Source: a virus. From it: a stretch of DNA of 64,000 bases. The notes beneath the pieces were generated by a model. The model searched no databases, had not been told where the DNA came from, and worked only from the letters and a program-made list of their open reading frames with translations. This document shows positions 7,609-13,994 of this stretch, one piece after another (position 1 is the stretch's first letter; each line of letters starts with the position of its first letter). The stretch is taken from positions 1 to 64,000 of IMG/VR virus record IMGVR_UViG_3300044617_000226. One strand, 5' to 3'. The position numbers were made by a program, and so were the translations under genes.

Positions 7609-7869
7609 TTACTGAGAAAGGGTCTGAATTAGCACTAATTTTTCGAAATAATCGATAGCCAGTGCTAGTCTTTCACGGGGGACTTCTACTATGCTAGGTT
7701 TCTTGGACTGACGGGCAACGACCTCAGCCGAACTGAGGTCATTAATCATTTTTTCTAGATTTTTTAAAAAGACTTTGTATTGTGGATTGTAATTAAGTTT
7801 TTTAACTTGAATTGCTAAGCCGTCTACTATGTGTCTGGCTTCTAGTGCAGTCTCAAACTTACGGTCCAT
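7609..7869 (-). CDS. Hypothetical protein, 86 aa
   Basis: I place the start at ATG 7869, one base after the stop of the kinase-nucleotidyltransferase gene (TGATATG). A frame-mate ATG 20 codons earlier would force a 59-nt overlap. The product is a helical, Lys/Arg-rich soluble protein (KFETALEARHIVDGLAIQ is an example) with no recognisable motif. Function is unknown. The tight junction suggests re-initiation by ribosomes finishing the upstream gene. Confidence 0.65.
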   Translation of the reverse strand: MDRKFETALEARHIVDGLAIQVKKLNYNPQYKVFLKNLEKMINDLSSAEVVARQSKKPSIVEVPRERLALAIDYFEKLVLIQTLSQ

Positions 7870-7870
7870 A

Positions 7871-8728
7871 TCACTTGAGTCCCATCTCCTGTCTGATCTT
7901 AGTCGCAGATATTGAGTGTATTGAATCATCGAACACCTCTTGCTCTATCTTGTAACCTACATCACGCCCATATGTGATGTTCACAATATTGGGCACTACT
8001 TGTATAGTATACATTCCTTGATAGAGAGGGTCAAGATCCCTGCGTATACGATCGGTAACCTGTTCAATTGCAAATGGGTTACTACCATTCCAACCCTGGC
8101 AGTCACGGATCATGATACATACTTGACCAGTCTTAGCCAATGCTCTTTCAAAAAGGGCACGATGTCCCTTGTGCCATGGTTGCCAGCGTCCTAACATCTG
8201 TACTGTTTCTTTTTGATAATCAAACACGGGTCTGCGCTCATTGTTGAGAATCTTGTTACCAACAAACGGCACCCAGAAATCTGCATTCTGTTCATTGATA
8301 CGGAAGTCATAGACAGTGGGCGGCACAAACGCTTTGTTAGTATCTTCAAACCTACCCTGATCTATACTATCTATCCATATAACCCAGTCTGCTTTGAAAT
8401 TATTGCGCATCTCTGGCAATGGTGCTACGAAATCGCATATCACGAAATCGCCTGTTGAACTCACGGCAAAATCAAACATGCGAATACTTTGCCTGATTCG
8501 TCCTTCTTTACTGAAGTCCCAATCGTTGAATTTCTTGCGAACATCGTCAGCATTAAACCAATCTACTTTTGCTTGATAATATGCAGGCTGAACTTCATAT
8601 TGTGATAATCGTTCGAATGATACATGTTGTATCGTGCAATATTCTTCTAAGTATTTCTTCAATCTTTCTGAAAAATAAGTTTTACCTGATCCAGGTAAAC
8701 CCATCACTAAAATTCTTGTTGCTGCCAC
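7871..8728 (-). CDS. Bifunctional P-loop kinase (APS kinase-like) and HxGH nucleotidyltransferase
   Basis: The 285-aa protein joins two nucleotide enzymes. Residues 1-160 are a P-loop kinase with Walker A GLPGSGKT (10-17). A NADDVRKKFNDWDFS segment matches the region of adenylylsulfate-kinase-type enzymes that binds the acceptor. Residues 170-285 form a cytidylyl/adenylyltransferase-like Rossmann domain with GRWQPWHKGH (HxGH, H186 and H189) and a C-terminal ISATKIR motif, as in NMN adenylyltransferases and similar enzymes. The probable role is nucleotide-cofactor or activated-metabolite synthesis in the cytoplasm (for example NAD salvage), but substrates of neither half can be assigned. The gene follows the 965-aa gene by 9 nt and is coupled to the next gene. 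Confidence 0.82.
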   Translation of the reverse strand: MAATRILVMGLPGSGKTYFSERLKKYLEEYCTIQHVSFERLSQYEVQPAYYQAKVDWFNADDVRKKFNDWDFSKEGRIRQSIRMFDFAVSSTGDFVICDFVAPLPEMRNNFKADWVIWIDSIDQGRFEDTNKAFVPPTVYDFRINEQNADFWVPFVGNKILNNERRPVFDYQKETVQMLGRWQPWHKGHRALFERALAKTGQVCIMIRDCQGWNGSNPFAIEQVTDRIRRDLDPLYQGMYTIQVVPNIVNITYGRDVGYKIEQEVFDDSIHSISATKIRQEMGLK

Positions 8729-8737
8729 AATGTCTCC

Positions 8738-11635
8738 TTAAAATTTTCCGTTAGTATTTGCTTTAGGCGGAATGCCTGCTCTGCTTGTGAGCCAACTAAA
8801 CGCTTTTGCGTTCTTTTTGATACTATCAGGCTTCACATCTATAGTTAGTGCTGTTTTGAAGCGCGGATCATTTTTTTCTTTTTTGCTAGGGATATAACCG
8901 CTTGCTTCTACCACACTTTGTTCTTCTATATGAAATACTCTTCTTGCTTTGTCATCTAAATCACTAGGTTTAATAAGTTTAGCAGGTATTGTTTTTGCCT
9001 GAGACTTTATCGCTTTATGTAATCTATGATTGCCATCAAGTATCCAGTCTATCTGACCTTGCTTATCTAACATAACTAAAATGGGGAACTGGTTAGAGAC
9101 TGTTACTTGATTAATTCTTTCTATTTCTTTTGGGTTCCCGTCCCAATGAAGTAGTTTGCTTTTTAGATTATCGTTTATCGGAAGATCAATTTGGTTGATA
9201 TGTTTGGTTAATTCTAAAATATCCTGTAGTGTAACTTCCTCATCGCCGTCTGACCAACTTGTTTCGGCTCCGCCTTCTGCTACATCTTTCTTTATCTTAC
9301 TTAATTCATATATGACCTTGTCTCCCGCATCAGCACGGAAAGCACGGAAACCCCATGCCCTTGCATAACGCTGAACTAATCTATCATATAATGATGCACG
9401 ACTTTCACTATTCTGTTGTTGTTTTGCCCAGTTATCTTTGCTTGCTGAAAAGATTACTCTGTTAGGCTTGTACTTTTTAATGAATGTTTTTAAAGCACTT
9501 AGTACAGTAGCGAACACTCGTTGTGCGTCACCCTCACCTGTAACTTCTTGACTGTTGTTTCTGTAGAATTCAACATTCCATGCTTCTTCTTTTGTTCCTT
9601 GACTAAACCCCTTATTGAACATAATGCTTAGATAGTTACCATCATCCATTTTAGCATATGCGTCAACATCACCGTAATCACTCTTTTCCCACTTAAGTCT
9701 ATAGGGTTGGTCAAATGCTTCATTAACTTGCTGTTGTGCTTTATACCATTCCATAGCAATATCTGATAATTCTCTTGCGCCGAATGTTCTATAGGATTTT
9801 ATTTTATTTTCCAATTCTTGACTGAATGGTTTACCAATGAATGGTTTGAAATCAGGGCCGGCGGCATATTCCTTGCACTTCTGTCTAACTTTACTGCCAT
9901 CTGGATCATACTTTTGCCATATTCTATTGCTGGTCAATTCCATATCTATTTCGTCAAATAGCCACTGGGCAATACGAGCAGGAGTAACTACTTTTGATTC
10001 TTTACGATTAGCAATTGTCTTATGCTGTTTGATTATTCTTGGATCTAATACAACACCTTGTGTTGGCTCATTGTATGCGATCCAGCCATTGCCAGGATCA
10101 AATACGCTAGTAAAGCCTAATTCACGCAATACTTTATTCCAACGGATGATAGTAGTCTCGTCACCTTTGTTTAGCCTACTCAAACAATCATAGATATACC
10201 AATATGGTGTACCATCATAGTCACCATCTTCGTCTGCTTGTTGCATTATTTCAGGAGGACAATATTTACTCAATGCTTGTTTTAGTTTAGCACTATCAAC
10301 TTTGGTCTGCTGTGTCATTTGATTTGAACGGTCATATTGAAACAACTGAATGTAGGGCATGTTATCACCCCACGGCAAAGGTTTATTTCGTTTGATCTCG
10401 CCCAACGCATAATCTAATGGATAGAAATATATGCCCTTAGGTGTATCTTCGCTAACAGCCGGTTGTGGATTGACACCTAACTTAGGCTGACTAGTCATAC
10501 TGATAGCCCAGTTTTCAGGATCACTGATAGTTTTAGCAATAGATAATAATTCTTTCTTGCCAGACTCTTCTTTGACATTTTGTTCTGGATTACTTCTTGC
10601 TTCACCTACATTGTATGTAGGATCAACTTTCTGACGGGGCATTCCTTTAGGTTGCTTTGGATCAACTGGATCGATATCAGTCGTATCTAATCCTGTCTTC
10701 TTCAATGCTTGAATATATTGGTGTTCTAAATCTTCATCGCCGAATGATAATATCGTGCTGGGAGGCCCTTTACCAAAATCATGTTTGCCTAGACCTTTTA
10801 GATTGCTGATATGCTGACCTAACTTATACCAGTCATAGACATCACTAACATCAACTCTAACTGTGCCGGCGGGCATTGTTGGTGGAAACTCTGGCCCCGG
10901 TGGAGGCCCGTTTGGATCATAATCTTCTAAACTTAATTTCTCGCTACGCAATTCGTTTCGTAGGTCCCATAACTTCTGAATCAATCCTTGCTTACGCAAT
11001 GCCTTGAAGGCTAGATTCTCAGGACCAAACTCGCCGGTCTTTTCTAATCCTGCTTTGCGATATCGTTTTATGACATCTAATACTTTATCTACACGCTTGA
11101 GGCTTCGTGATTTGATCGCTAGTTCTAATAACTCGCCTAACTTCTCGTATTTTGCTTTAGTAGCAGATTGATCAAAGTTCGCTCTGCGCTTGACTGGCAT
11201 CTTGATCCAGTCTTTCTTTAATATACTATACTCACCTAAACTATGGTGTGGCTGATTGCTATCTTGAACATATAGTTCTACCGGGACACCATGTACTTTG
11301 ATATCGTGTGTATCATTGTATATGGTCTTTTTAGCATTGAACAGTTCTTTGTACACTTCGTCATCTGGTAGTTTGCTATGATCTACTAATATATGCAAGT
11401 CTAGATCGCTATGCGGAGTATATGAATATGCCGCATTGCTACCTGATATAGTGATGTCTTCTACTTTGAGGCTGCTTAACCCTAGATATGCCATGAAATC
11501 TTTGGCTATATCCATCAATCTCTCATACACTTCGGGATCTAGTTTACCCTTATCAGTCCATAGGGCAGGATTGAGTTTGTCATGAAACTTAACCGCGTCT
11601 GCTAACTTAAAACTCTCAAGTTCTTTAATGTCCAT
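8738..11635 (-). CDS. 965-aa multidomain protein: nucleotidyltransferase-like N-terminus, ParB/sulfiredoxin-like C-terminal segment
   Basis: Residues 60-90 (ISGSNAAYSYTPHSDLDLH) match the GS...DxD signature of the polymerase-beta-type nucleotidyltransferase fold, with G65-S66 and the metal aspartates D78 and D80. A helical region, a Pro/Gly linker (about 245-260) and two alpha/beta regions follow. Near the C-terminus, DGNHRLHKA (867-875) resembles the DGxHR motif of ParB/Srx-like domains. The last 60 residues (from GYIPSKKEK) form a basic tail. This looks like a fused phage protein, perhaps carried in the virion or acting on nucleic acid, but its activity is unknown. A CTAAATAC element and a terminator precede the start. 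Confidence 0.72.
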   Translation of the reverse strand: MDIKELESFKLADAVKFHDKLNPALWTDKGKLDPEVYERLMDIAKDFMAYLGLSSLKVEDITISGSNAAYSYTPHSDLDLHILVDHSKLPDDEVYKELFNAKKTIYNDTHDIKVHGVPVELYVQDSNQPHHSLGEYSILKKDWIKMPVKRRANFDQSATKAKYEKLGELLELAIKSRSLKRVDKVLDVIKRYRKAGLEKTGEFGPENLAFKALRKQGLIQKLWDLRNELRSEKLSLEDYDPNGPPPGPEFPPTMPAGTVRVDVSDVYDWYKLGQHISNLKGLGKHDFGKGPPSTILSFGDEDLEHQYIQALKKTGLDTTDIDPVDPKQPKGMPRQKVDPTYNVGEARSNPEQNVKEESGKKELLSIAKTISDPENWAISMTSQPKLGVNPQPAVSEDTPKGIYFYPLDYALGEIKRNKPLPWGDNMPYIQLFQYDRSNQMTQQTKVDSAKLKQALSKYCPPEIMQQADEDGDYDGTPYWYIYDCLSRLNKGDETTIIRWNKVLRELGFTSVFDPGNGWIAYNEPTQGVVLDPRIIKQHKTIANRKESKVVTPARIAQWLFDEIDMELTSNRIWQKYDPDGSKVRQKCKEYAAGPDFKPFIGKPFSQELENKIKSYRTFGARELSDIAMEWYKAQQQVNEAFDQPYRLKWEKSDYGDVDAYAKMDDGNYLSIMFNKGFSQGTKEEAWNVEFYRNNSQEVTGEGDAQRVFATVLSALKTFIKKYKPNRVIFSASKDNWAKQQQNSESRASLYDRLVQRYARAWGFRAFRADAGDKVIYELSKIKKDVAEGGAETSWSDGDEEVTLQDILELTKHINQIDLPINDNLKSKLLHWDGNPKEIERINQVTVSNQFPILVMLDKQGQIDWILDGNHRLHKAIKSQAKTIPAKLIKPSDLDDKARRVFHIEEQSVVEASGYIPSKKEKNDPRFKTALTIDVKPDSIKKNAKAFSWLTSRAGIPPKANTNGKF

Positions 11636-11649
11636 GCAAGTATTTAGTT

Positions 11650-11676
11650 AAAAAGAAAGGCCCCGAAAGGCCTTTC
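11650..11676 (-). terminator. Rho-independent terminator after the tmRNA
   Basis: On the minus strand, GAAAGGCC (11669-11676) and GGCCTTTC (11655-11662) pair over 8 bp around a 6-nt loop, followed by five T (11650-11654). It ends the transcript carrying the tmRNA coding piece and isolates the 965-aa gene. Confidence 0.9.
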
Positions 11677-11836
11677 CCGACTATTGGTTACAAGGTTGTC
11701 AACCCCGGCTTAGCCTCAAGCGGCTAGAGCGTATACGCTATCGTTTGCGTTTACTTTGTTTCGCTCTGATTACGTCAGTCGCCTCTCGGATCGTCCATTC
11801 CGTTACTCTTTGCCCTGTCGAAACCAGGTCCGGCCC
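11677..11836 (-). ncRNA. ssrA: Permuted two-piece tmRNA: coding piece (5' half, carries the tag frame)
   Basis: The 5' end at 11836 starts GGGCCGG, which pairs over 7 bp with CCGGTCC of the acceptor piece (11929-11935). Pair 3 is G-U, the alanine identity element. The D-like signature TGGTTTCGACAGG follows. The tag frame (11716-11748) reads ANDSVYALAA and stops with TGA inside a small stem (TAGCC with GGCTA). A second stem (GGTT with AACC) and the terminator follow. The coding half is transcribed after the acceptor half, so the gene is circularly permuted, as in alphaproteobacteria, cyanobacteria and some betaproteobacteria. The RNA would rescue stalled ribosomes with SmpB and tag proteins for proteolysis. 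The 3' end is approximate. Confidence 0.92.
11716..11748 (-). other. tmRNA proteolysis-tag reading frame (ANDSVYALAA)
   Basis: Ten codons from GCA at 11748 to the stop TGA at 11716-11718. The tag begins AND and ends ALAA, the usual start and ClpXP-recognised end of bacterial SsrA tags. The final codons and stop sit in a stem-loop, as in known tmRNAs. Confidence 0.92.
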
Positions 11837-11837
11837 A

Positions 11838-11912
11838 TCATAAAAGGACTATTGCAAAAACTAATAAAATCACACCTAGACCAAATAACCATTTTACTAT
11901 TTCGTCATTCAT
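11838..11912 (-). CDS. 24-codon membrane-peptide ORF inside the tmRNA intervening segment
   Basis: The 88 nt between the CCA end of the acceptor piece (11925) and the 5' end of the coding piece (11836) contain an ORF running from ATG 11912 to TGA at 11838-11840. It stops one base before the tmRNA 5' end. AAAGGG lies about 6 nt upstream of the ATG. The peptide starts MNDEIVKW and continues with about 16 hydrophobic residues (Leu, Val, Ile, Phe, Ala, Gly), so it would be one transmembrane helix with a charged N-terminus. The segment is normally removed during two-piece tmRNA maturation, so expression would have to come from the precursor or the excised fragment. The frame could be chance, but its fit to the segment and its composition are striking. 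Confidence 0.5.
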   Translation of the reverse strand: MNDEIVKWLFGLGVILLVFAIVLL

Positions 11913-11924
11913 ATAATCCCTTTA

Positions 11925-11984
11925 TGGTGGACCGGGCGGGAATCGAACCCGCGTCCAGAACACTTTTCTCTTCACTTCATACGA
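11925..11984 (-). ncRNA. ssrA: Permuted two-piece tmRNA: acceptor piece (3' half)
   Basis: On the minus strand the piece ends with GGACGCGGG, TTCGATT and CCCGC (T arm, 11936-11952), then CCGGTCC, A and an encoded CCA (11925-11927). GGACGCGGGTTCGA is a hallmark of tmRNA 3' halves. GTTCTG just before it can pair, with G-U pairs, with CAGGGC of the coding piece to start helix P2. The 5' boundary is not visible and could extend into the end of the 114-aa gene. It lies upstream in transcription of the coding piece, which is the permuted order. Confidence 0.88.
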
Positions 11985-12329
11985 TCATAATTCTTTACAA
12001 GTTCTTTCCTTGTAAATCTTTCCATCTTCAGTAATAATTTCTTTCCATTCAGTGCAAACTTGTCTCTTTTGTTGTTTATCTTCTTTGTCTTTTGCGTTAG
12101 CATCTGCAATAACCGCACCAAGAATAACACCGCCCACTAGTGGTGCAACCCAATTATCATTGTGACGGTGAATTATAACAGGAACATGATGGCGATGCCC
12201 ATGTAAATAGTGATGTCTATGATGATTATGTGAATGGCCATGATGTGCTCCATGACCTCCATGTGCATAGGTTGAAGTAGATGCTAATGCTAACATAAAT
12301 CCCAAGACAGTTGCTAATAATGTTTTCAT
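11985..12329 (-). CDS. Secreted histidine-rich protein, 114 aa
   Basis: The N-terminus is a typical Sec signal peptide (MKTLLATVLGFMLALASTS, predicted cleavage after TYA). The mature protein starts with about 35 residues of which roughly half are His (patterns HGGHGAHHGH and HHRHH), then a Gly-rich hydrophobic stretch (GGVILGAVIADANA), and ends with two Cys 18 residues apart that could form a disulfide. It probably works in the host periplasm and may bind metal ions. Similar small exported proteins occur in bacterial genomes, so host origin is possible. GGAG precedes the ATG. The stop lies next to the tmRNA acceptor piece, and the two may share a transcript. Confidence 0.8.
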   Translation of the reverse strand: MKTLLATVLGFMLALASTSTYAHGGHGAHHGHSHNHHRHHYLHGHRHHVPVIIHRHNDNWVAPLVGGVILGAVIADANAKDKEDKQQKRQVCTEWKEIITEDGKIYKERTCKEL

Positions 12330-12391
12330 GTTTTTCTCCAGAACATAATATTATTTAGACTTGAGATTGCTATTGTATATGAATATAAGTC

Positions 12392-12459
12392 GCTTCGGCT
12401 TGGATTCGAACCTTGTCCTAGTCTTGTCGATCTGTACTTCCCACAGTACTGACCGAAGC
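12392..12459 (-). tRNA. Degenerate tRNA-like element (anticodon not assignable)
   Basis: On the minus strand GCTTCGG (12453-12459) and CCGAAGC (12392-12398) form a perfect 7-bp acceptor-like stem 68 nt end to end. GTACT/AGTAC forms a D-arm-like hairpin, and GGTTCGAATCC gives a T-loop consensus. The T stem has two A-A mismatches and I find no 5-bp anticodon stem. It is thus either a decayed tRNA, an unusual tRNA-like RNA or chance. The rest of 12330-12573 holds another folded-looking stretch (12465-12555, with distant TTCTGG/CCAGAA pairing) and no ORF with support. Confidence 0.4.
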
Positions 12460-12563
12460 AGTTTTTTCTGGTTTATCTCTAGTACCTGCAGAGTACCTTG
12501 ATCCTTCAACAACACCATCGCTGTGCGACTAACACTACTCCAGAAGGTCGTGCGGCTGAATGT

Positions 12564-12571
12564 TATTTATA
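12564..12571 (-). promoter_or_regulatory. T4-type late promoter motif TATAAATA
   Basis: An exact TATAAATA on the minus strand, directly after the stop of the radical SAM gene at 12574. It would start a late transcript through the tRNA-like element, the His-rich gene and the tmRNA. The T4 late -10 consensus is TATAAATA, with no -35 needed. Confidence 0.55.
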
Positions 12572-12573
12572 CT

Positions 12574-13605
12574 TTACACATACAATCCTTCTAACAAACT
12601 AGGATCATCTATTATATTCTGTATCTCTATATTGTTCAAGTTGGGTCTGCATGGCTGACACAACTTAGTATTGATCTTGTTATAGATTTCATGATGTCTG
12701 TCGCTCAACCAATATTTTCTAAAATCATCACCGTGCCATGGGCCCAATTTAAAGTTAGGGTTTCCTCTATTCTCGCAACATAGATAAACAAAGCCATCAG
12801 CACAAAAGACAGGAAACTGAAACATCTGATGACATCTTTTGTAGTTTCGTTCTAGATGCTTAGTCTTGTTCACTTTATAGTTGACCGAATATTTTTTGCT
12901 TATAACTTCAATGTTGTTTAATAATTCATCGGTCAACGCAAACAATTGATCGTTGACGATCACCGGTCTAAAATAGACCATCCTAACCCCTATCTTTTTA
13001 GAAGTCTCAAATATGCTTTCTAGTTCACTAACAGTTGAGTTATGTTCAGTCAACAACACTTTGAAGTCTACCTTCACACCGATCTCTACTAAATTTTTAG
13101 CATTCGTCAATACACGATTGAACAGACTGGTTCTTGTCAAACTTTGCCTTATCAGTTCATATGTCTCTTCATTGCCAGCATCGATATCGATTCCTACCCA
13201 GGCTAGTTGTCGTAGTTTGTTGACACTCACTTTATCTATTAACGCTTCTAATTTGCTACCGTTCGTAGTGATGCTTGCTAAGAAACCCGAATCAATAGTG
13301 TGTTCGATCACTTTTTCATAACCAGGCAATATAGTTGGTTCTCCACCGCCCGGATAACTTATGCTATGTAATGTTCCGTAACTATTAGGTTTATAACTAC
13401 GCCAACTTGCAAGTTGGTCTAACAAAGTTATGTAGTCATTATATTTCTTTTGTACAGGCTCGGCTGCTCTAAAATCAGCACTATTACAATAAAAGCAATT
13501 TTGATTGCAAATGTTAGTGAGATCGATATCCACATGCGCAGGCATTATGGCATGAGTATCTTTGTGCCTCATCCAATGAACGATCTCAGCGTTATTATAT
13601 TTCAT
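12574..13605 (-). CDS. Radical SAM protein with C-terminal SPASM/twitch-like cysteines
   Basis: A 343-aa radical SAM enzyme with CNQNCFYC (Cx3Cx2C; C33, C37, C40) to bind the [4Fe-4S] cluster that cleaves S-adenosylmethionine. PGGGEPT is the GGE motif for SAM. A C-terminal cysteine set (FPVFCADGFVYLCCENRG, then CQPC near residue 320) fits an auxiliary SPASM/twitch cluster. This is the conventional order, unlike the eight N-terminal-twitch paralogues at 25.3-36.2 kb. The ATG is 1 nt after the speD-like stop (TGAAATG). SPASM enzymes commonly modify peptides or carbohydrates. The substrate is unknown here. Confidence 0.9.
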   Translation of the reverse strand: MKYNNAEIVHWMRHKDTHAIMPAHVDIDLTNICNQNCFYCNSADFRAAEPVQKKYNDYITLLDQLASWRSYKPNSYGTLHSISYPGGGEPTILPGYEKVIEHTIDSGFLASITTNGSKLEALIDKVSVNKLRQLAWVGIDIDAGNEETYELIRQSLTRTSLFNRVLTNAKNLVEIGVKVDFKVLLTEHNSTVSELESIFETSKKIGVRMVYFRPVIVNDQLFALTDELLNNIEVISKKYSVNYKVNKTKHLERNYKRCHQMFQFPVFCADGFVYLCCENRGNPNFKLGPWHGDDFRKYWLSDRHHEIYNKINTKLCQPCRPNLNNIEIQNIIDDPSLLEGLYV

Positions 13606-13606
13606 T

Positions 13607-13981
13607 TCATTTTAGTGGTAGTTCGCTTAATCCATTCTCGCGGTCAAGATATTTCATCTCGACCTTAGTTGGCTCAAACTCTTGTATAGCATTAACTACA
13701 TCATATGGATCTAGGTTACCACAAGTGTAAACATCTAGTTGCATTAATGCAGGATCATCCTCATCCCATACATGCAATGCGATATGACTTGTCTCTATGA
13801 TCGCTACGCATGTCAATCCGCGATTACCTTTGACATCAAGATATTTCGCATAGGGCCCCATCATCAACTTCATACCTATCTTTTCAATCAACTCACCCAT
13901 CCAGATTTTAACTGTTGCTTCCGCTTTAGGGGGATTTTTTATCTCAGCACGAACAATAAGATGCTTGTGGAAAACGGCCAT
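13607..13981 (-). CDS. speD: S-adenosylmethionine decarboxylase-like protein (SpeD family)
   Basis: At 124 aa it has the size of the short bacterial SpeD proenzyme. The motif IETSHIALHVWDE holds Ser65 (future pyruvoyl group) and His66, and DVYTCG holds the proton donor Cys87. Cleavage would be between Thr64 and Ser65, whereas classical family members cleave Glu-Ser. AdoMet decarboxylase makes decarboxylated SAM for spermidine synthesis. Some SpeD homologues are reported to act on arginine or ornithine instead, so the substrate is open. It lies between the repeat protein and a radical SAM gene, separated by 1-13 nt. Since radical SAM enzymes also use SAM, the context is notable, but a functional link is not established. 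Confidence 0.87.
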   Translation of the reverse strand: MAVFHKHLIVRAEIKNPPKAEATVKIWMGELIEKIGMKLMMGPYAKYLDVKGNRGLTCVAIIETSHIALHVWDEDDPALMQLDVYTCGNLDPYDVVNAIQEFEPTKVEMKYLDRENGLSELPLK

Positions 13982-13994
13982 TAGTGTAGTTACC

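Noticed and set aside
7870-7929. Upstream extension of the 86-aa gene
   Set aside because: It would overlap the kinase-nucleotidyltransferase gene by 59 nt. ATG 7869 is directly after that stop codon.
12380-12560. Group I intron interrupting a tRNA
   Set aside because: No P/Q/R/S core or guanosine-binding elements are recognisable, and no second tRNA half is found.
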